A DNA stretch of 64,000 nucleotides from Hysterium pulicare CBS 123377 (GCA_000467715.1 AJFK01000686.1:34812-98811), one strand, 5' to 3'; shown: positions 34,654-48,530, counted from the first letter of the stretch. Notes: a model not told the origin generated them from the sequence alone. Translations and numbers: made by a program.

Positions 34654-35299
34654 CGTGCTTTTTGGAAAAAATCTGTCTTAAATCTCCTATATCCTCCGAT
34701 TTGTCGTAATGTTTCAATTTTGGCCCGTGCTTCGAAGATTAAACACCAAATTCAACAGGACGGGGGGTATAGTATTATTACGTCAGCTCTGTTGGGGGTT
34801 ACCTTTTGCAATTTCTTTGTCGGTAAAAGAGTGGGGAAGTGGGGAAGTGGGGAAGTAGGGAAGTAGCACATTTCGTATCGACTTTTGCCCCGAGAAGTAG
34901 AAAACTTAGCCAACGTTCTAGGTATGAGTACTCAATAATACAAACTATGTTCCGGACAGAATTGGGCACACAAAATCATCACGAACATCAGAGAGAGGCA
35001 AAGATATTATATGAAGGGAAAAGTAGCCTATTTCTCTACCTAGCAATCTCAAATAATCGAAAAAAGTACAAGCCTCAAGTACTATGGCATCTCGTTGCCC
35101 ACGAACGATGAATTCAACAACTACATCAACAAGCGCTTGAAACCCATCAACGAACCTCAAGTAAACTCCCCATGTTTTGCAAATGAATCACCCACACACC
35201 CTGAAACGCCCATGCATTCGCAATCCTTAGATGGTAAAAGAAAGTGAAACAAAAAAAGAAGAAAGGACAAATCTTATACAATCTTCCATCTACCCCTTC
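34654..35299. other. Intergenic with a short tandem repeat
   Basis: Contains a G-rich 8-bp tandem repeat at 34831-34866 and the 3' flank of the acetyl-CoA carboxylase gene. No gene is seen. Confidence 0.4.
34831..34866 (+). repeat. 8-bp tandem repeat (GTGGGGAA)n
   Basis: About 4.5 tandem units of GTGGGGAA; the last copies drift to GTAGGGAA. Simple-sequence repeat with no obvious function. Confidence 0.8.
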
Positions 35300-38200
35300 T
35301 TACGCCCTGGTAAGAGCCTTGAGAATCTCCTCTTTCTCCTTGGTCGGCAGTGTTGCAAGCATGGCAACAACTCCCTTAAGACCACCCTCCTTATCCTTCC
35401 TCAGGAGGCTAGCGACTTCCATCGCAATCCCCTCCTTCGCCAAACCCTCAACTTTCTGGTGGATCTCTTTCCTCTTCTCCTCGTACCACATGGCCACGTT
35501 CATGTCATCGTTTTCGAAGCGTGGATTATTCGACCAGGCCCTCAACATCTCGATGCTGCGAGCGCGGGTGGGGGCGTCGAGAGTAGGGGCGTCGGCGGCT
35601 GGGGAAGCGGCGGCAGCCATGCGTTTGAGGATGTATTCTTCGTTGAGACGACGGCGCAAACGCCAATAGAAGAAGCGGCGGGCGTTTTGCCATCGAAGAC
35701 TTTGTCGAATGACACCCTTCGCTTGCATGCGGCCAGCACGATCGTGAAGATCGGCAAATTGAAGGGAGACTTGGGCGTAGACAGGGAGGAGAAGCTGTTC
35801 GCGCTCCGTCATCTTGGCCTTAAGCCCAGCAAGCTCGGTTTGAGGGGTGGCGGGGTCCTTGAGTTTGCGGGTGAGTTCGCCGTAAGTTGGGTCGAGACGT
35901 GCCATTGTCTCGAGTTGACGCTCCTTGCGGAACTTGATGCCGACGATACCTTCAGGTTCGAGAACACCACCACGAGAATCCTCGTCCGCATACATCTCCA
36001 TGTATTGTGGGTTGATGGTAGGATCGACGACGACCCAAGAACCACCACGGAGTTCACCAAATGGAGGAATGTAGATGAAGATAGGCTGCTCGTACTTAAC
36101 AAGCGCATCAACAATATAAGAACCGTACTTGAGGACCTCGTTGTACATGTCACGTTGACCGCCTGAGAAACCACGCCAGTTGGCAAGGATCATCAAAGGC
36201 AACTGCTCTCCATTGTTGAAGTCGCGGATGGCCTGGGCAGTCTTGTACGCGGAATTGGGGTACCAGACACCGCCGGCTTCAGAGGTAACCTGCTCAATGG
36301 AGTCTGGATTGGCGGGATCAGCCGGTGTGACATTCTCAACCGATCGAGTCTCAACGCCGATGACACCAACAGGAATGCCACCAAGACGAGCACGACCAAC
36401 GACGACGGTCTTAGCCCATCCACCGAGAGCCTCCTCAAAGGAGCCACGGTCGAAAAGCCCAGAGAGGAAGCCTTCCTCATCTTCTTTCCCGGCGATGAGG
36501 TGTCGTACATCGTAAGAAGCTTTGTTTGGGGGGAAGAAGGTAATGTCGCGGTCCCACTCATCAATTGTCGGGGAAATAGGGACAGGGTTGCCCTTCTTAT
36601 CTGGCACATACGCCAGCCACTTGACAATCTTCGAGACGCCCTCGAAGTCATCCGCAGCGGTCATGTGAGAGACACCATTCCGATACATGATTTGAGTACC
36701 ACCGAGCTGCAAGTTGGAAGTGTAGACTTCACGACCGAGCAGTTTGTTGATAGCCTGGGCACCAGTAAGGATGATCGGCTGGCCCTCGATCTGGATAGCA
36801 CGTTGACCAAGGCGAACAAGGTAGGCACCAATACCTGCATGTTATTAGTACTTCCAAGTTGGATCATGGAAATGATGCTCGAACTTACCAACAGAACGAC
36901 AAGTGACCAAGGTAATGGTGAAAATATCCTCGTAAGCCCTTGATGTCTCACCAGCGATCAACCCAGAGCCCCTCAGGGATTCAACACCAAGGCCATCTTC
37001 AGCACCAATGATGGTGGTGATTTTGTAGCGTTCCTCACCATCGACCTTAATCTTCTCGGCAATTACATCCTGTCTCTTACCGTCAACGAAGTGCTTGTAC
37101 TTGCCAGCAGTGAGGTACAGGTAGTCAAACCCAGCCTCTGGCTTTGATGGGTCCTTCCAAGCCACCGAGAAGTGGGGGATGAGCTCTTCAGCCAAACCAA
37201 TGCGAGCACCGGAGTTGGCAGAGAGATAGATTCTTGGAATACCCAGCTTCCTGGCCATCTCCGAACACTTGTGGAAGAAATTGTCTTCCTGGGGACCGAA
37301 AGAACCAATCTTGAATGTGATGTCGTTAGCGATGATGATGAAGCGTCGGCCACGGGGATATTCTGGGGTTCTGGCGGTCACTATCCAGCCAACCATACCA
37401 TTGGTGTTGGCACCAGGTTCACGGTTGACTTCGGCCAGATTGTCGTTATCATCGATGACCAGCTCGTAGTATTCGATGCATTCGCCCTTGGGAGGTTGCT
37501 TCTCCCTAAGGTAAGGATGTTTCGATACGGCGTTTGTCCAGCAGTTCTCAACCGCCTGTCGGAAAAGCTCGGGGAAGTCGTACACATACTGTGTGCCCAT
37601 GATGTGAGCCTTGTACCTCTTTGGCTGAAGGGCGCCCTTGGTTGGATACGGTGTGGAGACAGGCTGCAAGTGTAGGGAACCAATCTTGGTGGTACCACCG
37701 ATGCTGTGGAATAGCCATTTGGCGCCTTTCTCAGACTTCCGCTCTGCGTACAAATCAACGTTGATGACATAACCAGAGGTGTTCGTGATGATGACTCGGA
37801 GAGGGTAAGGTACGCCAGTTGCAGGATCAGTGACGATGATGCGGATTTCAGCACCAGTGACACGGAGTCTCCAGAGACGGCGACCGAAGCGGTCCAAGAA
37901 ACCACCGATTGCCTCCTCCACCTCTGATGGGTCCAGAGGGAAAATCTGGGAGAAGTTGATGAAGATGTGGTTCATGTCAGCTTGGTTGTGACCAACAATC
38001 TCCATGGCGTCCAGGATGTCAGTCATGAGCCTATCGGTCTCGGAGATCATATACTCAGCAGTTGGAATATCCTCCCGCAGACGGCCAGATCTGACAACAG
38101 CCCTAAGGAAGTATCTCTTGTCAGCCTCAGCGCCTTTACCTATGGCCTCGTAGATGTGAATGTTGCGGTTCTCGGTAAAGACAGGCTTGATATTGAATTT

Positions 38201-41200
38201 CGACAATCGACCGAGTTCCAGCTGGAAGGCAAGAGCAGGCTCTACATGACGAATACTGGCATCCTCTTCGTAGGTAGGTCCACGGAAGGTGAAGTAACCG
38301 GGATAGGTTCCATCCTTGTGACCACAGATGAAGGAAAGACGACGAATACGACGAGCATACAGTTCGTCTTTGTACTCTTGGACGATTGGCAAGATACGCT
38401 CAAGGATCTCCTTGTCGTCTAAGCTCTCCGCATCACGTACAGCTACGTTGCAGACGCCAGTGAGCTCATCCTCGGGAACGGTGGAGGATTGTGTAGGCTT
38501 GCGCCTCAGAGTCAAATCGTCCTTGAGACCAGTAATGGACTTCTTTTTGGCTTCGACAATAGGGAAAACTTCCAGAGCCTTTGCAAGATATTCTTCGGTA
38601 TCGTCTAGGAACTCCACAGGGACCACTGCACCCTTGCGGGTTGGCTCACCCTCCATTCGGCTTTGAAGGTAGCTCATATCGCTAATGGAGTGGATACGGG
38701 TCGAGAACCCACGATCGAATGCTGGAGTGCCAGGAGTTCCGGGTTGAGAGGCTTCGACTGGAAGGCCATACTCAGACTCCCCAACTTTGCGCAGAGAAAA
38801 GTCCCAAGAAAGAACCCACGGAGTCTCACCCTCAGTATTGTACTGAATCTCATGGAGTTGGTAAGCACGATACGCACGACGAGTATATACTTCAAGAGAA
38901 GCAAGAGCAACCCAAGGATCTGGGTGGCAAAAGAACTGTGGAAGCACGTCGGAAACAGTGTACCTAGAGTCTACAACCTCTTTGATGATGTCGAAGTTAG
39001 GCTGACGGTGATCCCATCCGCTCTCACCGTAACGAGATTCAACGACGGATGATCGGAGAATGTGCTCCATCTGCGAAGTTCGCTCCTCAAGCGACGGCAT
39101 GGCGCACTGGATCAACACTTCACGCGCCTTGAGGGAAACCTTGGCAGTCTGCCTGGATTCCAACTCCGTGAGGTGCTTGAGCGCTCCCTTAAAGTACTTG
39201 GCAACATTGCCAACGCCAGGCTTATTGGGTCGGTACTGATCTAGGATGGCAATGATGAGGTTATTCTTGGCGCTGACCCTGGTGTGTGATAGCACCTTGT
39301 AGACAACAGTCATGATGTTATCCCTGTTCTCATCCCTGAGCTTTAGGATGACTTCTTCGTCCCGGCCAGTGCGAGAGGAGAAGAGCATCTCCACTGCGGA
39401 GTACATCTGGAGGAGGTTGATCATGACACTGTACTCGTGCGCCTTGAGGCCCTCTGAGTAACGAGTGATAACTTCGGTGAGAGGGGCCAATGAAGCTTTC
39501 AAGAGATCGGTATCACCCTTAGCAACACTCTCCTCAAGGAATCGGTTGAACGCTTTATTCAATTGCTTTGCGGGGAATTCGAGGCTTCGGCTGTGCGCTC
39601 TGTCGACAATTTGGGAGAGTGTGGCATCGAGTTTCTGAGGCATACGGGCGTGAAGAGCAGATGCCTGGGCATTCCATTCGCCGTAAGGAAGCTCGGGGTC
39701 GCGAAGGACCTCAATAAGCTCCTTGAGAGTGCTCTGCATAATTACCTGGTTGTCGAAACCTTGGAGGATGTCCTCGAGCACTTTGTTAAGGTAGGCGAAG
39801 CGTTGAGGCGGCTTGTTGCCCATGACCTGTGGAGGACCAAGATCTGGGAGCAGGCCAAGGAATGGCTGGGCCGACTTGATCTTGCTTGGATCATCCAAGG
39901 CGAGTATACCAAGGATATCGCCAGCTTCCAGGGTTGCTCCTGGTTGTTTGATGAGGTTGACGACACCATCTTCTTGGGCAAGCAGAGGCATGTACATTTT
40001 CATAACCTCCACTTCGGCGAAAGCCTGACCCTTCTTGATGTGTTCGCCATTCTCAACAGTGAACTTCACGAGCTTACCCGGACTCGGGGTGCGAAGCTGA
40101 GTCGGGTCGTTCTCTTGTTCAAGGAGACAAGTCTTGCCATCAACGCTGAGACGAGTAGCACCGACTTCCTCCTTCCAGTAAATATTGTGAGATTTTCCGT
40201 TGAGCAAGATCAGCAGACCACCATCAGCAAGAGCTCGAACGCCAACCGAGCACTTCGACCCGTTAATGAATAGAGTGACATTTGAAAGGCTAGATCTTGC
40301 GGCGGTGAACTTGTATCGGTGTCCTTCGTAAATGAAATCGATGGGAAAGACAGTCTTCAGAACGTCTTTGGATGGAACCTGGCCCTTCTCCAAACTGGTT
40401 TTGTACTCCGTCATGCAGGATTCGCTCGCTACATGTGCCTTGGTGACAGCACCACATATAACCGCGATCATAGGATCAGGTCGCTCGGCGGTAAGCTTCT
40501 TTGAAATCAGCTCGTCAAGCCAGCCAGTTGTGATCGTATTATCCTCGAAAGCTGGAGTCTCAAGGAGCTTGATGAGGTACTCGACAGTGGTTCTGAAATC
40601 ACCACGAATGCTTAATTCTTTCAAAGCAACGACCATGTGCTTCCGTGATGCTGATCGGTTCTCGCCATAGGCGAAAATGTGACCAAACTGACTGTCCGAG
40701 AAGCTGTGGATACCACCAGCTGTGGCAACAGAGAAATATCCCCAGACGTTGGAGCTACTTCTGAAGTTCAGCTCATGCATGGTACCACCGGAAGGCTTGA
40801 AGCCCTCTCCGGGATCTTCAGAGGTGATACGGCACGCAGTGGTGTGTCCCTTGGGAGTCGGTCTCCGCTGCTTTTGGGCACTGCGTTCCGAAAACGAGAA
40901 ATCAATTTCCGTAGCAGCGTGCGGGTCGGCACCATAAAGCAGACGAATGTCTCGGATTCTACTTAGTGGGAGACCCATGGCAATCTGAAGCTGAGCGGCT
41001 GGCAGATTGACACCAGTGACCATTTCAGTCGTAGGATGCTCGACCTGGAGACGAGGATTGAGCTCGAGGAAGTAGAATTTGTCGTCGGCGTGGGAATAGA
41101 GGTATTCGACAGTTCCAGCAGAGACGTAACCGACGAGCTTACCAAGGGAAACGGCAGCCTTCTCCATCTCATGGAATGTCTTCTGGCTGGCAACAGTGAC

Positions 41201-42406
41201 TGGAGCTTCTTCGATGATTTTTTGATGTCGTCGCTGGACAGAGCAGTCTCGGCCGAAGAGAGACATGTTGTTGCCATACTGATCCGCCAGCAGTTGGACT
41301 TCCAAATGTCTTGCGCTTCCCGCGAGCTTCATAATGAAGATGGGAGATCCGGGAATTTCGCTGGCCGCTGCTCGGTATAACTGCTCGAAGTTTTCCTCCG
41401 ACTCAACTTTACGGATACCCTTGCCGCCACCACCTTCTGAGGCCTTGACCATGACAGGGAATCCGATTTGCTTGGCCACAGCCAAACCCTCTTCCCATGA
41501 CTTTGTGCAGCCCTTTTCGTAGATGTGGTCCTCGACAGTCACGATTCCGTGCTTGTCGACCTTGACATCGTCTACACCCTCTCCTGACCAGGGAATGCAA
41601 GGAACCTTTGCGTGTTGTGCGACGATTGTGGAGGAAATCTTGTCTCCCAGTGATCGCATAGCAGATCCTGGAGGCCCGATGAATACGATCTTCTTGGGCG
41701 ATGCGGCGAGGGATTCGGGAAGTTTGGGGTTTTCTGAGGCATGGCCCCTATGCAATTGTTAGCTTCTCCGCTTTCAAGTTGTCGTTTGTGGAGCATTACC
41801 ATCCTGCCCAAACTGCATGTACGTTCATCCGCTCGGCGACATCAACAATGAGTTCGACATTGGCGTAATTGTTGTTGTTGGTGCCTCCTGGTACCTATAC
41901 ACACCCATTAATACCTGCTTTTTGTTCTTTTTGACGCCGGCAAAGTTCCACTCACCTCAACATACTGGTCCGCCATTCGAATGTACTCAGCGTTCGCCTG
42001 CAAATCTTCGGGGGTAGCCATGACGGTGAATTGGATCGCCCGTTCATCGCCAAAGGTCTCGTATGCCCATTTCCGTACGGAACGGATCTCCTTGACTGCT
42101 GCGATACCATTGTTTGCGATGAGCACCTAACTCGGGAATAGAGATTAGCACCCGGACTCTGTCTGCCGCTTCAAAATGAAGCCATTCGGAGAGTCTGCGG
42201 GAGTTGCTTACATTTGTGATTACTGTGTGTCCACCGTGTGCTGCTACAAAATCCTTTACTTTGCCAGGTGGCGCAACCCCGAGATGCGTACCACCGATGA
42301 AATGTGCCGGGAGATCGTACTTTGCGGCAGCGGAACTCGGTGTGCCATTGGCGTGTGCAACGCCATTCGCTCCGTTTGCTGCCATTTTGTCCGTAGAGAT
42401 GCCCAT
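35300..42406 (-). CDS. acc1: Acetyl-CoA carboxylase (multidomain, cytosolic)
   Basis: About 2284 aa in five exons: 42406-42212, 42126-41956, 41894-41800, 41747-36889 and 36834-35300; all four introns are GT-AG, 52-85 nt. It carboxylates acetyl-CoA to malonyl-CoA with bicarbonate and ATP, the committed step of fatty-acid synthesis. Domains in order: biotin carboxylase ([40 protein letters not shown]-grasp loop [29 protein letters not shown]); biotin carrier with the biotin-lysine motif EVMKM near residue 737; a long central regulatory region; then carboxyltransferase N and C halves ([75 protein letters not shown]). The length is normal for fungi and no key residue is missing. MAANGANG, seven codons in, is an alternative start. 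It is a housekeeping anchor for this window. Confidence 0.96.
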
Positions 42407-44459
42407 CCACAGTGTGTGGTGTAGAGAAATCAGACGGTGGGAGAAAAGATCGGGCTTCCGGAACCAGATTCAGAGCTAGACAAGTACGACAGAATCGAAC
42501 CGGTTACAATGAAGCTATTGATGCCAAAGGACCAAAATTCGACTCCGACGCTTCCAGATAAAGTCGCCGAAGAGAGGCTATTAGTTGTATGAAGGAATCT
42601 ATCGGTCGAAGCAGCTTTACGGACAGCGGGCGAAGCTGCGGATAATGTGGCTGCACATCTAAATGCCAGAGAAAAATAATGAAAGGAAGAGAGGCAGTAG
42701 GGGAGAGAATGGCGGTCAGGTGGCCGGGAGGGTGAACAGTTACGTTTAAGAACTCTGGGTGGCACACGACGGGAGACGGTGATCTTGTATTAAATTATTA
42801 CTACGGCGACCCCCAAGCTCTCCCGAGCTGTTGAGCTGAAGCCCGGAGTAAAATCATCGCCAACGATGCCGAACCGGGGCAAGCGTACCTGAGCACCCAG
42901 GACTTTGGCCGAAACCTCCGTGCGTCACCCCCAAAACTCCAAGCCACGGCCGACCATCAGCGAGTACAATCGGTACCCGAATGCAACACTTGCGGCTTCA
43001 ATAGGGATCTATCTGCTTAATACCATCAACGGTCCTTGTCAGTGCACCCTGCTATGAGGCATTGGGGAGGTGCCTCGCACGCTGCTGCACCCCAAAAGTT
43101 GTTGAGATGCCGCGTCAGTGCCTGAGGAGGGTGATTAAGGGTAGAAGCTTTTTTGGACGTTGGGGTTGGGGAAGCCAGTGAATTGAACCATGCCGTGTCA
43201 TAAAAACGCCACAGATGTATTATCGAGATAATAAATCGGCCGAGAAACCCAGCAGTTCTTTCTTCCATTCATCCTGATGAATAATTAGGCATTATATTGA
43301 AGTCTCTCGATAACGATCTATCATGAATGATCGTGATGATGCCCTACCTCACAGCATCCAATTTTAGTTCAATCATGCCCGCTGTCGATCCCACTATTGC
43401 TGCACCACATAGATTTGGTTAAGCAGACAGTGGAAAGACAGCCACCGGGTAAGGCTTTAGGAATCGGCTCGGGTTATATCTTCGCTTTACGACATACGGT
43501 TGGAGCAAGGCTTATTGAAATCTGTTCTTGGTCGGGTCTCCACTCCTTTGCCTTCGGAGTCCGTCCCCGATATCCTCCATCACCACCTCCCCACCAATGA
43601 ACCTCAACCGTTCGTCTGATGTAAGCCAAAAATGCAAGTCAGCTAGGGACTCGTGCGGGAGCCAAAGTATGCTCAAAATATCTCTGAGCCTTAGTCCCGC
43701 TCATGTGGTGTAGTTTCTCCACTCCCGTTTACCGGGACGATGGAGCGGCCATCTCAGCCGCCTACGTAGATTGAATAACGTAGCCCTGAGATTCGAAATG
43801 TGAAGAAAAACCATTCAGGAACTCCAAGTGGAAGAAGGTATTAAGAACGTAATTATTGAGAAAAGGCTTATAGATGGGTGCTCTGTATCCGGTAGAGCTT
43901 GCGACGTCACTCAACAAAAAACTCAACACCATGTGGTCCGTGCACAGTGGAATATTGGGATGCCGTGAAACCATTTCGGTGAGTCTATTGGTTGCAGTCT
44001 TGGAGCACGTATTGTTGCAGCAGATCGAATTCAGTGTGATAGTTTAAAGATTCATCATCCATGTACGACCAACTAGCTCACACAGTTCACGCAAAACGGT
44101 AGATCAATCATATTTTTTCAAGGTTGTTGCCAACGAGCCATAATAAAGTAATAAGAATTGAGATTCCCGCGTCTGTCATGTTTCAGACGATTCGGTACAA
44201 GAAATTAGCTTCTTTGAGAACAAAATTCTCCACCTCTGCCCTATGTGCAAAAGCTCAGTGCGTTTCAATCATCAATATGCGTAATGAGGATCAGCCAGTC
44301 TGACTGTTCAAGGTTCACCCAGCCCAAGCCAGTCGCCCACCATGCATGACCCCACAACTCCAGACCGATGCCAAAAGCCAAAGGTATACTGCGTCAAATC
44401 ATATTTACCGGAAGAATACGTATCGATATGAACCCTGCAAATCAGATCATGTTCATCAG
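42407..44459. other. Intergenic, ACC promoter and NudE 3' flank
   Basis: Minus-strand frames at 42430-42765 lie just upstream of the carboxylase start and probably belong to its leader. The rest holds only short frames without domains. No RNA gene was recognised. Confidence 0.4.
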
Positions 44460-46327
44460 CTAGTAGCTCTCCCCAACCTCACTAAGCTTTCTTGATCTCC
44501 CACGTCGTTCGGGTGGTCCCATATCACCCACGGGACCCTCGAAGCCTGAGCTTGTCCTCCGCCCCGCGCTTTGTCGCCTTGGCAATCCGCTCGGAGTTGG
44601 GAGGGCCGACCTGTCTAATGTTGTCCTCCTAGCCAGAGGAGTAGTCAGCCTACTTCCCGCCCCACTCCCGTCGCTATGATTATCTCCATCCGCGTCCCGC
44701 TCACGGACAGAGCTAGTCATGGAGAGAGATTGTGAATGGGAGTGAGAGTGAGAGTGCCCTGCGTATTGTCCGCCCATTGAACTGCGAGGGCGAGGCACTC
44801 CGCTAATCGATGAGGTTGCATAGTGGCCCAAAGGTGTTCGAGTACTGCCTCTGCTTCCAGGTCGCTGAATCCCCGATTGCGATGCAATCGAAGCGCGACT
44901 GCTCGGCCTGCTGTTGCTCACATCCCGTGACCCTGCTGGCACACCAAAGGATAGCCGGCTCACTCCCCCAGTATCTCCTAGGCCATGGATGGACGATGCT
45001 GTCGAGGCTCCAGATGCTCTCTTGCGGTTGCTGCGGACGGTCACATTTCCGAGAGTACTTGCGTTTCTTGGGCTTGCTCGTGGGGGAGTCGTCGTCGGCG
45101 CAGGTAGCTTGGATCTTGCTGAGTACACTCGTTCCTCTAATTTCTGCATCTTTCCAATTAGCCCTCGAATCTGGTATAGAGATCCAGACCTTGGGAGGCC
45201 TCCTGCATTATTGCCAATACTAGCTCTCGGTGCTTTCGATGTCGGTGCAGTTGTGCGAATGGATGGAGTCGTACGACCATTTGTACCTGAAGGCTTCTTG
45301 GATGAAACAGGTAAGCTCGGTCCTCGAGAGTGGCGAGGTGGGCGTGGCTGATAGAATCCTGGTCGAGGCGTTGTAGCGGGATCGAGAGCAATGGAGCCCT
45401 TTCTTACGGGTAACGGGGTAGATGGCACGTTCTTCACCGGAGCAGATGTTTCAGACAACGGCGGGGATGGTGGCGTCTGGTCTGTGAGTGTTGTATCCGC
45501 TTTCGAGGGTGGGGGAGTGGAAGTTGTCGGGGAGGATAATGTGGTAGCTGAAGTCGATGTTTCTGAAACAGGTGAGCGGGGACGTAAGGTCTCAGTGGAG
45601 AGAAACTGAGAAGTCTTGCGCTCGTTCAAGGACTGGATTGTCTGCTCTGCATGACGCAATTTCTCTTGCACAATCTCAGCTTCGATCTTCAGGTCAGAGT
45701 ATTGGTCCTTCAGCCGTTGATTCTCAATCCGTAGAGCCTCTCGCTCTTGTTCACCTATCTTTATCTCCTCCTCTAGCATGACCGCCCTCTCAATAGAGAC
45801 GTTGTATTTCGATTCAAGGTCCTCAAGCGAGGAGTTCTGGTTGCGGGCTTGGCGCTCGAAGTCATCGTTTGCTACCTCGATGTCTCGTAGCTTAAGCTGC
45901 AGTGTCCGTTGAGAGTCGCGGAGAGCGGTGATTTCCTTTTGCAGCGTGTTTTGCGCGCCATTGGCTTCCGACTTGCTCTGCTTGTATTTTGTCTGTCAAA
46001 CTAACATCAGCAACCTGTAGCCAGCCAGTCCCATGTCCCCTACAAGCCGACGTAATGTGTTAGGCGCACGGAATGGAAGCGGGGACTAACCTTCCACTCT
46101 TCAACCTCATATCTTAGAGCTTCAAGATTTTCTTGCAACTTGCGCTCCCTCTTCTCGCTCTCCTCCACGTCTCTTTCAAGTTCGGCCTCAAGCTCCTTGC
46201 TCGATGCTTGAAACTCCTGAAGTTCTACTTCTAGCGTCTCATATTGCGCTTTGTAATATGCCAGTTCCTCATCCATACTGCTCCAGCCGCCGTTTATAGG
46301 CGAAGAAGGGGGTTCTTCTGCCGTCAT
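44460..46327 (-). CDS. nde1: Nuclear distribution protein NudE homolog
   Basis: 589 aa in two exons (46327-46091 and 45992-44460; intron 45993-46090, GTTAGT...GACAG). The N-terminal ~190 residues form one long coiled coil, beginning ELAYYKAQYETLEVELQEF and running through TKYKQSKSEANG to EIVQEKLRHAEQTIQSL. This is the Lis1- and dynein-binding part of NudE/Ndel1 proteins. The remainder is disordered, Ser/Pro/Arg-rich, with an embedded conserved helix (SGSLYQIRGLIGKMQKLEERV) typical of the fungal NUDE C-terminal region, and a His/Ser repeat near the end. The protein links Lis1 to cytoplasmic dynein for nuclear migration along hyphae, at microtubule plus ends. Length agrees with other filamentous-fungal homologs (A. 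nidulans NudE, N. crassa RO-11). Confidence 0.92.
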
Positions 46328-47102
46328 AGGACCTTTGGTGTGAATGCGCGGTGTTGTGATGGTCAGTCAGGAGTGGAAGTAGATCTTTGCAACGGCGCAG
46401 GGCGGGGTTATTCGCAGTCGTATTAATATATGGTTGTTGTCTCGTAACAAGTGCTCGATCGGGGTTGTTTCTAAGTCTTGGTGTCGGTCGTGGTGGTCCT
46501 TGCCGTACTTTTGTGGTAAATGTTTCACTCTCGGGGCATGCGGTGTGTGAGGGCAGTCATGCGGCTGTTGTGGTCCTATTATGCCGGCTGGCTCTTCTTT
46601 GCTGGTAATAATATGTGTGTTGTCGATTTGTTCTTCTTTTCCTGCTTGTGTTAGTAACCCGGAATCGTTGTGGTTGTCGTTGGTGGTGGTGGTTGTTTAT
46701 CCAAGTGTTGATGGAGCCAGCCCTTCCACTTTCGGCGGTGGCGCTGCAGCTGTTGTCCCGGTTTCGGTTTTGTGGCAAAGCCCCAAACATGTGACACCAC
46801 CTTAGTCCTCCCACTATAGCGCCAGTGTACTGCTATAGGTGAGTCATTTCGGTGCTACCGCTTCTCACTCTAATTAATTGACGTGATCAATATTTTCTCT
46901 TCATCAACTGCCATCTGGATGAGACGGCACCCCACAATGCGCCCATGTCGAGAGAAGCTAGGGGACTACAAAGGTTTGTATGTTTCAATTCGGCCCAGAG
47001 ATATGTACAGGAGGACTAATCGCTTTATACTCATACATCCCTGAATGGAAAATCGTCATCACGCACTCATCCAGAATCACTATGACTTACCATACTCCAT
47101 TA
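46328..47102. other. Intergenic, GT-rich NudE promoter region
   Basis: A G/T-rich plus strand with runs of TGGTGG around 46680-46700 produces spurious open frames. It probably contains the NudE promoter. No gene is recognised. Confidence 0.4.
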
Positions 47103-48530
47103 CTAGTCGTTGCCTTTGTCTCCAGCTTCGATATCCTTCACCGCGCTGTTTTTGAAAACATCCTGCACTTGCTTCGACGCATTATTTGCAATCTCCTTTC
47201 CTTTCTCGAACAAATTCCCAGCTTGAGACCTCCCGCCATGAATAGCAGACTGAGTCTGGTACGACGCATTCTCAGCAATCTGCACTCCTTTGGCATAAAC
47301 GCCTCCTGCTTGATCTTTTCCGGCTTCGTAAGCATCTTTGGCCTGCTTGGAGGCCATGTCGGCCAGTTCCTCAGAGCTAGGATATTTCTCCGTCGCTTTC
47401 AGGATGTAATAATATAGATTAATGATGACCACGTGGATGCGGTCTTTCATCAACATGGTCAGTCCGTGTGAGAAGAAACCTTTCAGGACTTCGGCTCCAA
47501 GGCCTTGATATAACGCCCAGATTCCCTCGGTTCTGGCAATCCGGAGGATTGTGGCGAAAACGGTTCGCTGTCTAACTTTCAGAGCCTTCGACTTCTCAAG
47601 AACACCGACAGGTTTCTCGGTCTCGGAAGTTGGTCCTGTAGGTTCGGCTGGTGGCTGAGACGAAACTTGTGCTCGCGCTTTTGCCAGAGAGAAGGGATAT
47701 GTAACTGTTGACGCCAGCGCTTTGCTTGTGGCAGCCAGGAGAAACGTAATCCTTGCTCCTGGGTCCGATTGCCGTGATCTTGGAACCAGTAATTGGAGTA
47801 ACATCTTATGGAGCAGAAAAGTGATGGAAGGATTGAGTGTTAACACCAAGCTCGCTGAGTACCCAGACCAAAAGCCTTGTAATCCCTTTTCATGGCGAAT
47901 CTGAAGTGCGATATCTTTTGTACTCAGGTCCGGGGAGGTCGTGGCCGTTGGATTGCGGGCCGCAACCATGGCTGCCGTCTGTTTCCGTGTAACAATATTT
48001 TGAATCGGTGTTGTGCACAGCTTCGAGAATGCGCCAGCTATCATCCCCACACCTATCTCATCAAGCGCTGGCAACGTCCGAGAGCTACCGCGTGAATCTA
48101 ACCTTTTCTGTCTGACATAAGTATATGCCAGAAAGAAGAGAAAGCTATCAGCAACGCTCTTCGCAGTGTCTTGAACGACGCCGCTATAGAATGCTCTGAT
48201 CCCGCCCTCCCGATTGTAGATTTTTTCTAATGCATCGCGAATACCTTCATAGTCGGAGTCTTCAGTAGTAGATTCGAGCTGCTTCTGGACTTGAAGCCGG
48301 GTGATGACTAGATCGAGAGGGTATATGAGGACCTTCGAGATCGCAGTACCCGCGGCACCGGAGAGGGCATGACCGAGAGCTGGGAGGGCGGGGCCGACTG
48401 AAGAGCGAGAACTCGAGTCTTCTTGAGAGGCATGGTAAAGGGAGAAGGCATCCTAGACGAGTCAGTCAAATAAAGAAGAAGCAAACAACGACTAAGAACT
48501 CACAAGCTGAGAATTGTAGACGTAGGTCAT
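47103..48530 (-). CDS. Peroxisomal adenine-nucleotide carrier (PMP47/ANT1-like)
   Basis: 458 aa in two exons: a 27-nt first exon (48530-48504, MTYVYNSQL), intron 48453-48503, and exon 48452-47103. Three mitochondrial-carrier repeats are visible by their P-x-x-x-x-x-x-R/K motifs: YPLDLVITRLQVQKQ, TPIQNIVTRKQTA and YPFSLAKARAQVSS. The PFSLAKAR form of the third and the divergent second repeat resemble the PMP47/ANT1 branch, which carries ATP into peroxisomes for fatty-acid activation. The C-terminal ~110 residues are an unusual extension of Ala/Lys/Glu/Gln-rich amphipathic repeats (for example AKDAYEAGKDQAGGVYAKG) resembling LEA-type 11-mers. A generic mitochondrial carrier is the alternative. 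Confidence 0.85.

Noticed and set aside
35231-36166. 311-aa plus-strand frame, with further long plus frames at 39563-40273 and 37172-37675
   Set aside because: Antisense shadows of acetyl-CoA carboxylase, whose coding strand is certain from domains and exon phases.
43600-43700. Possible C/D-box snoRNA (TGATGT ... CTGAG)
   Set aside because: Boxes deviate from consensus and no terminal stem was seen.
46660-46710. TGG-repeat, possible protein-binding tract
   Set aside because: Short low-complexity GT-rich sequence without further structure.
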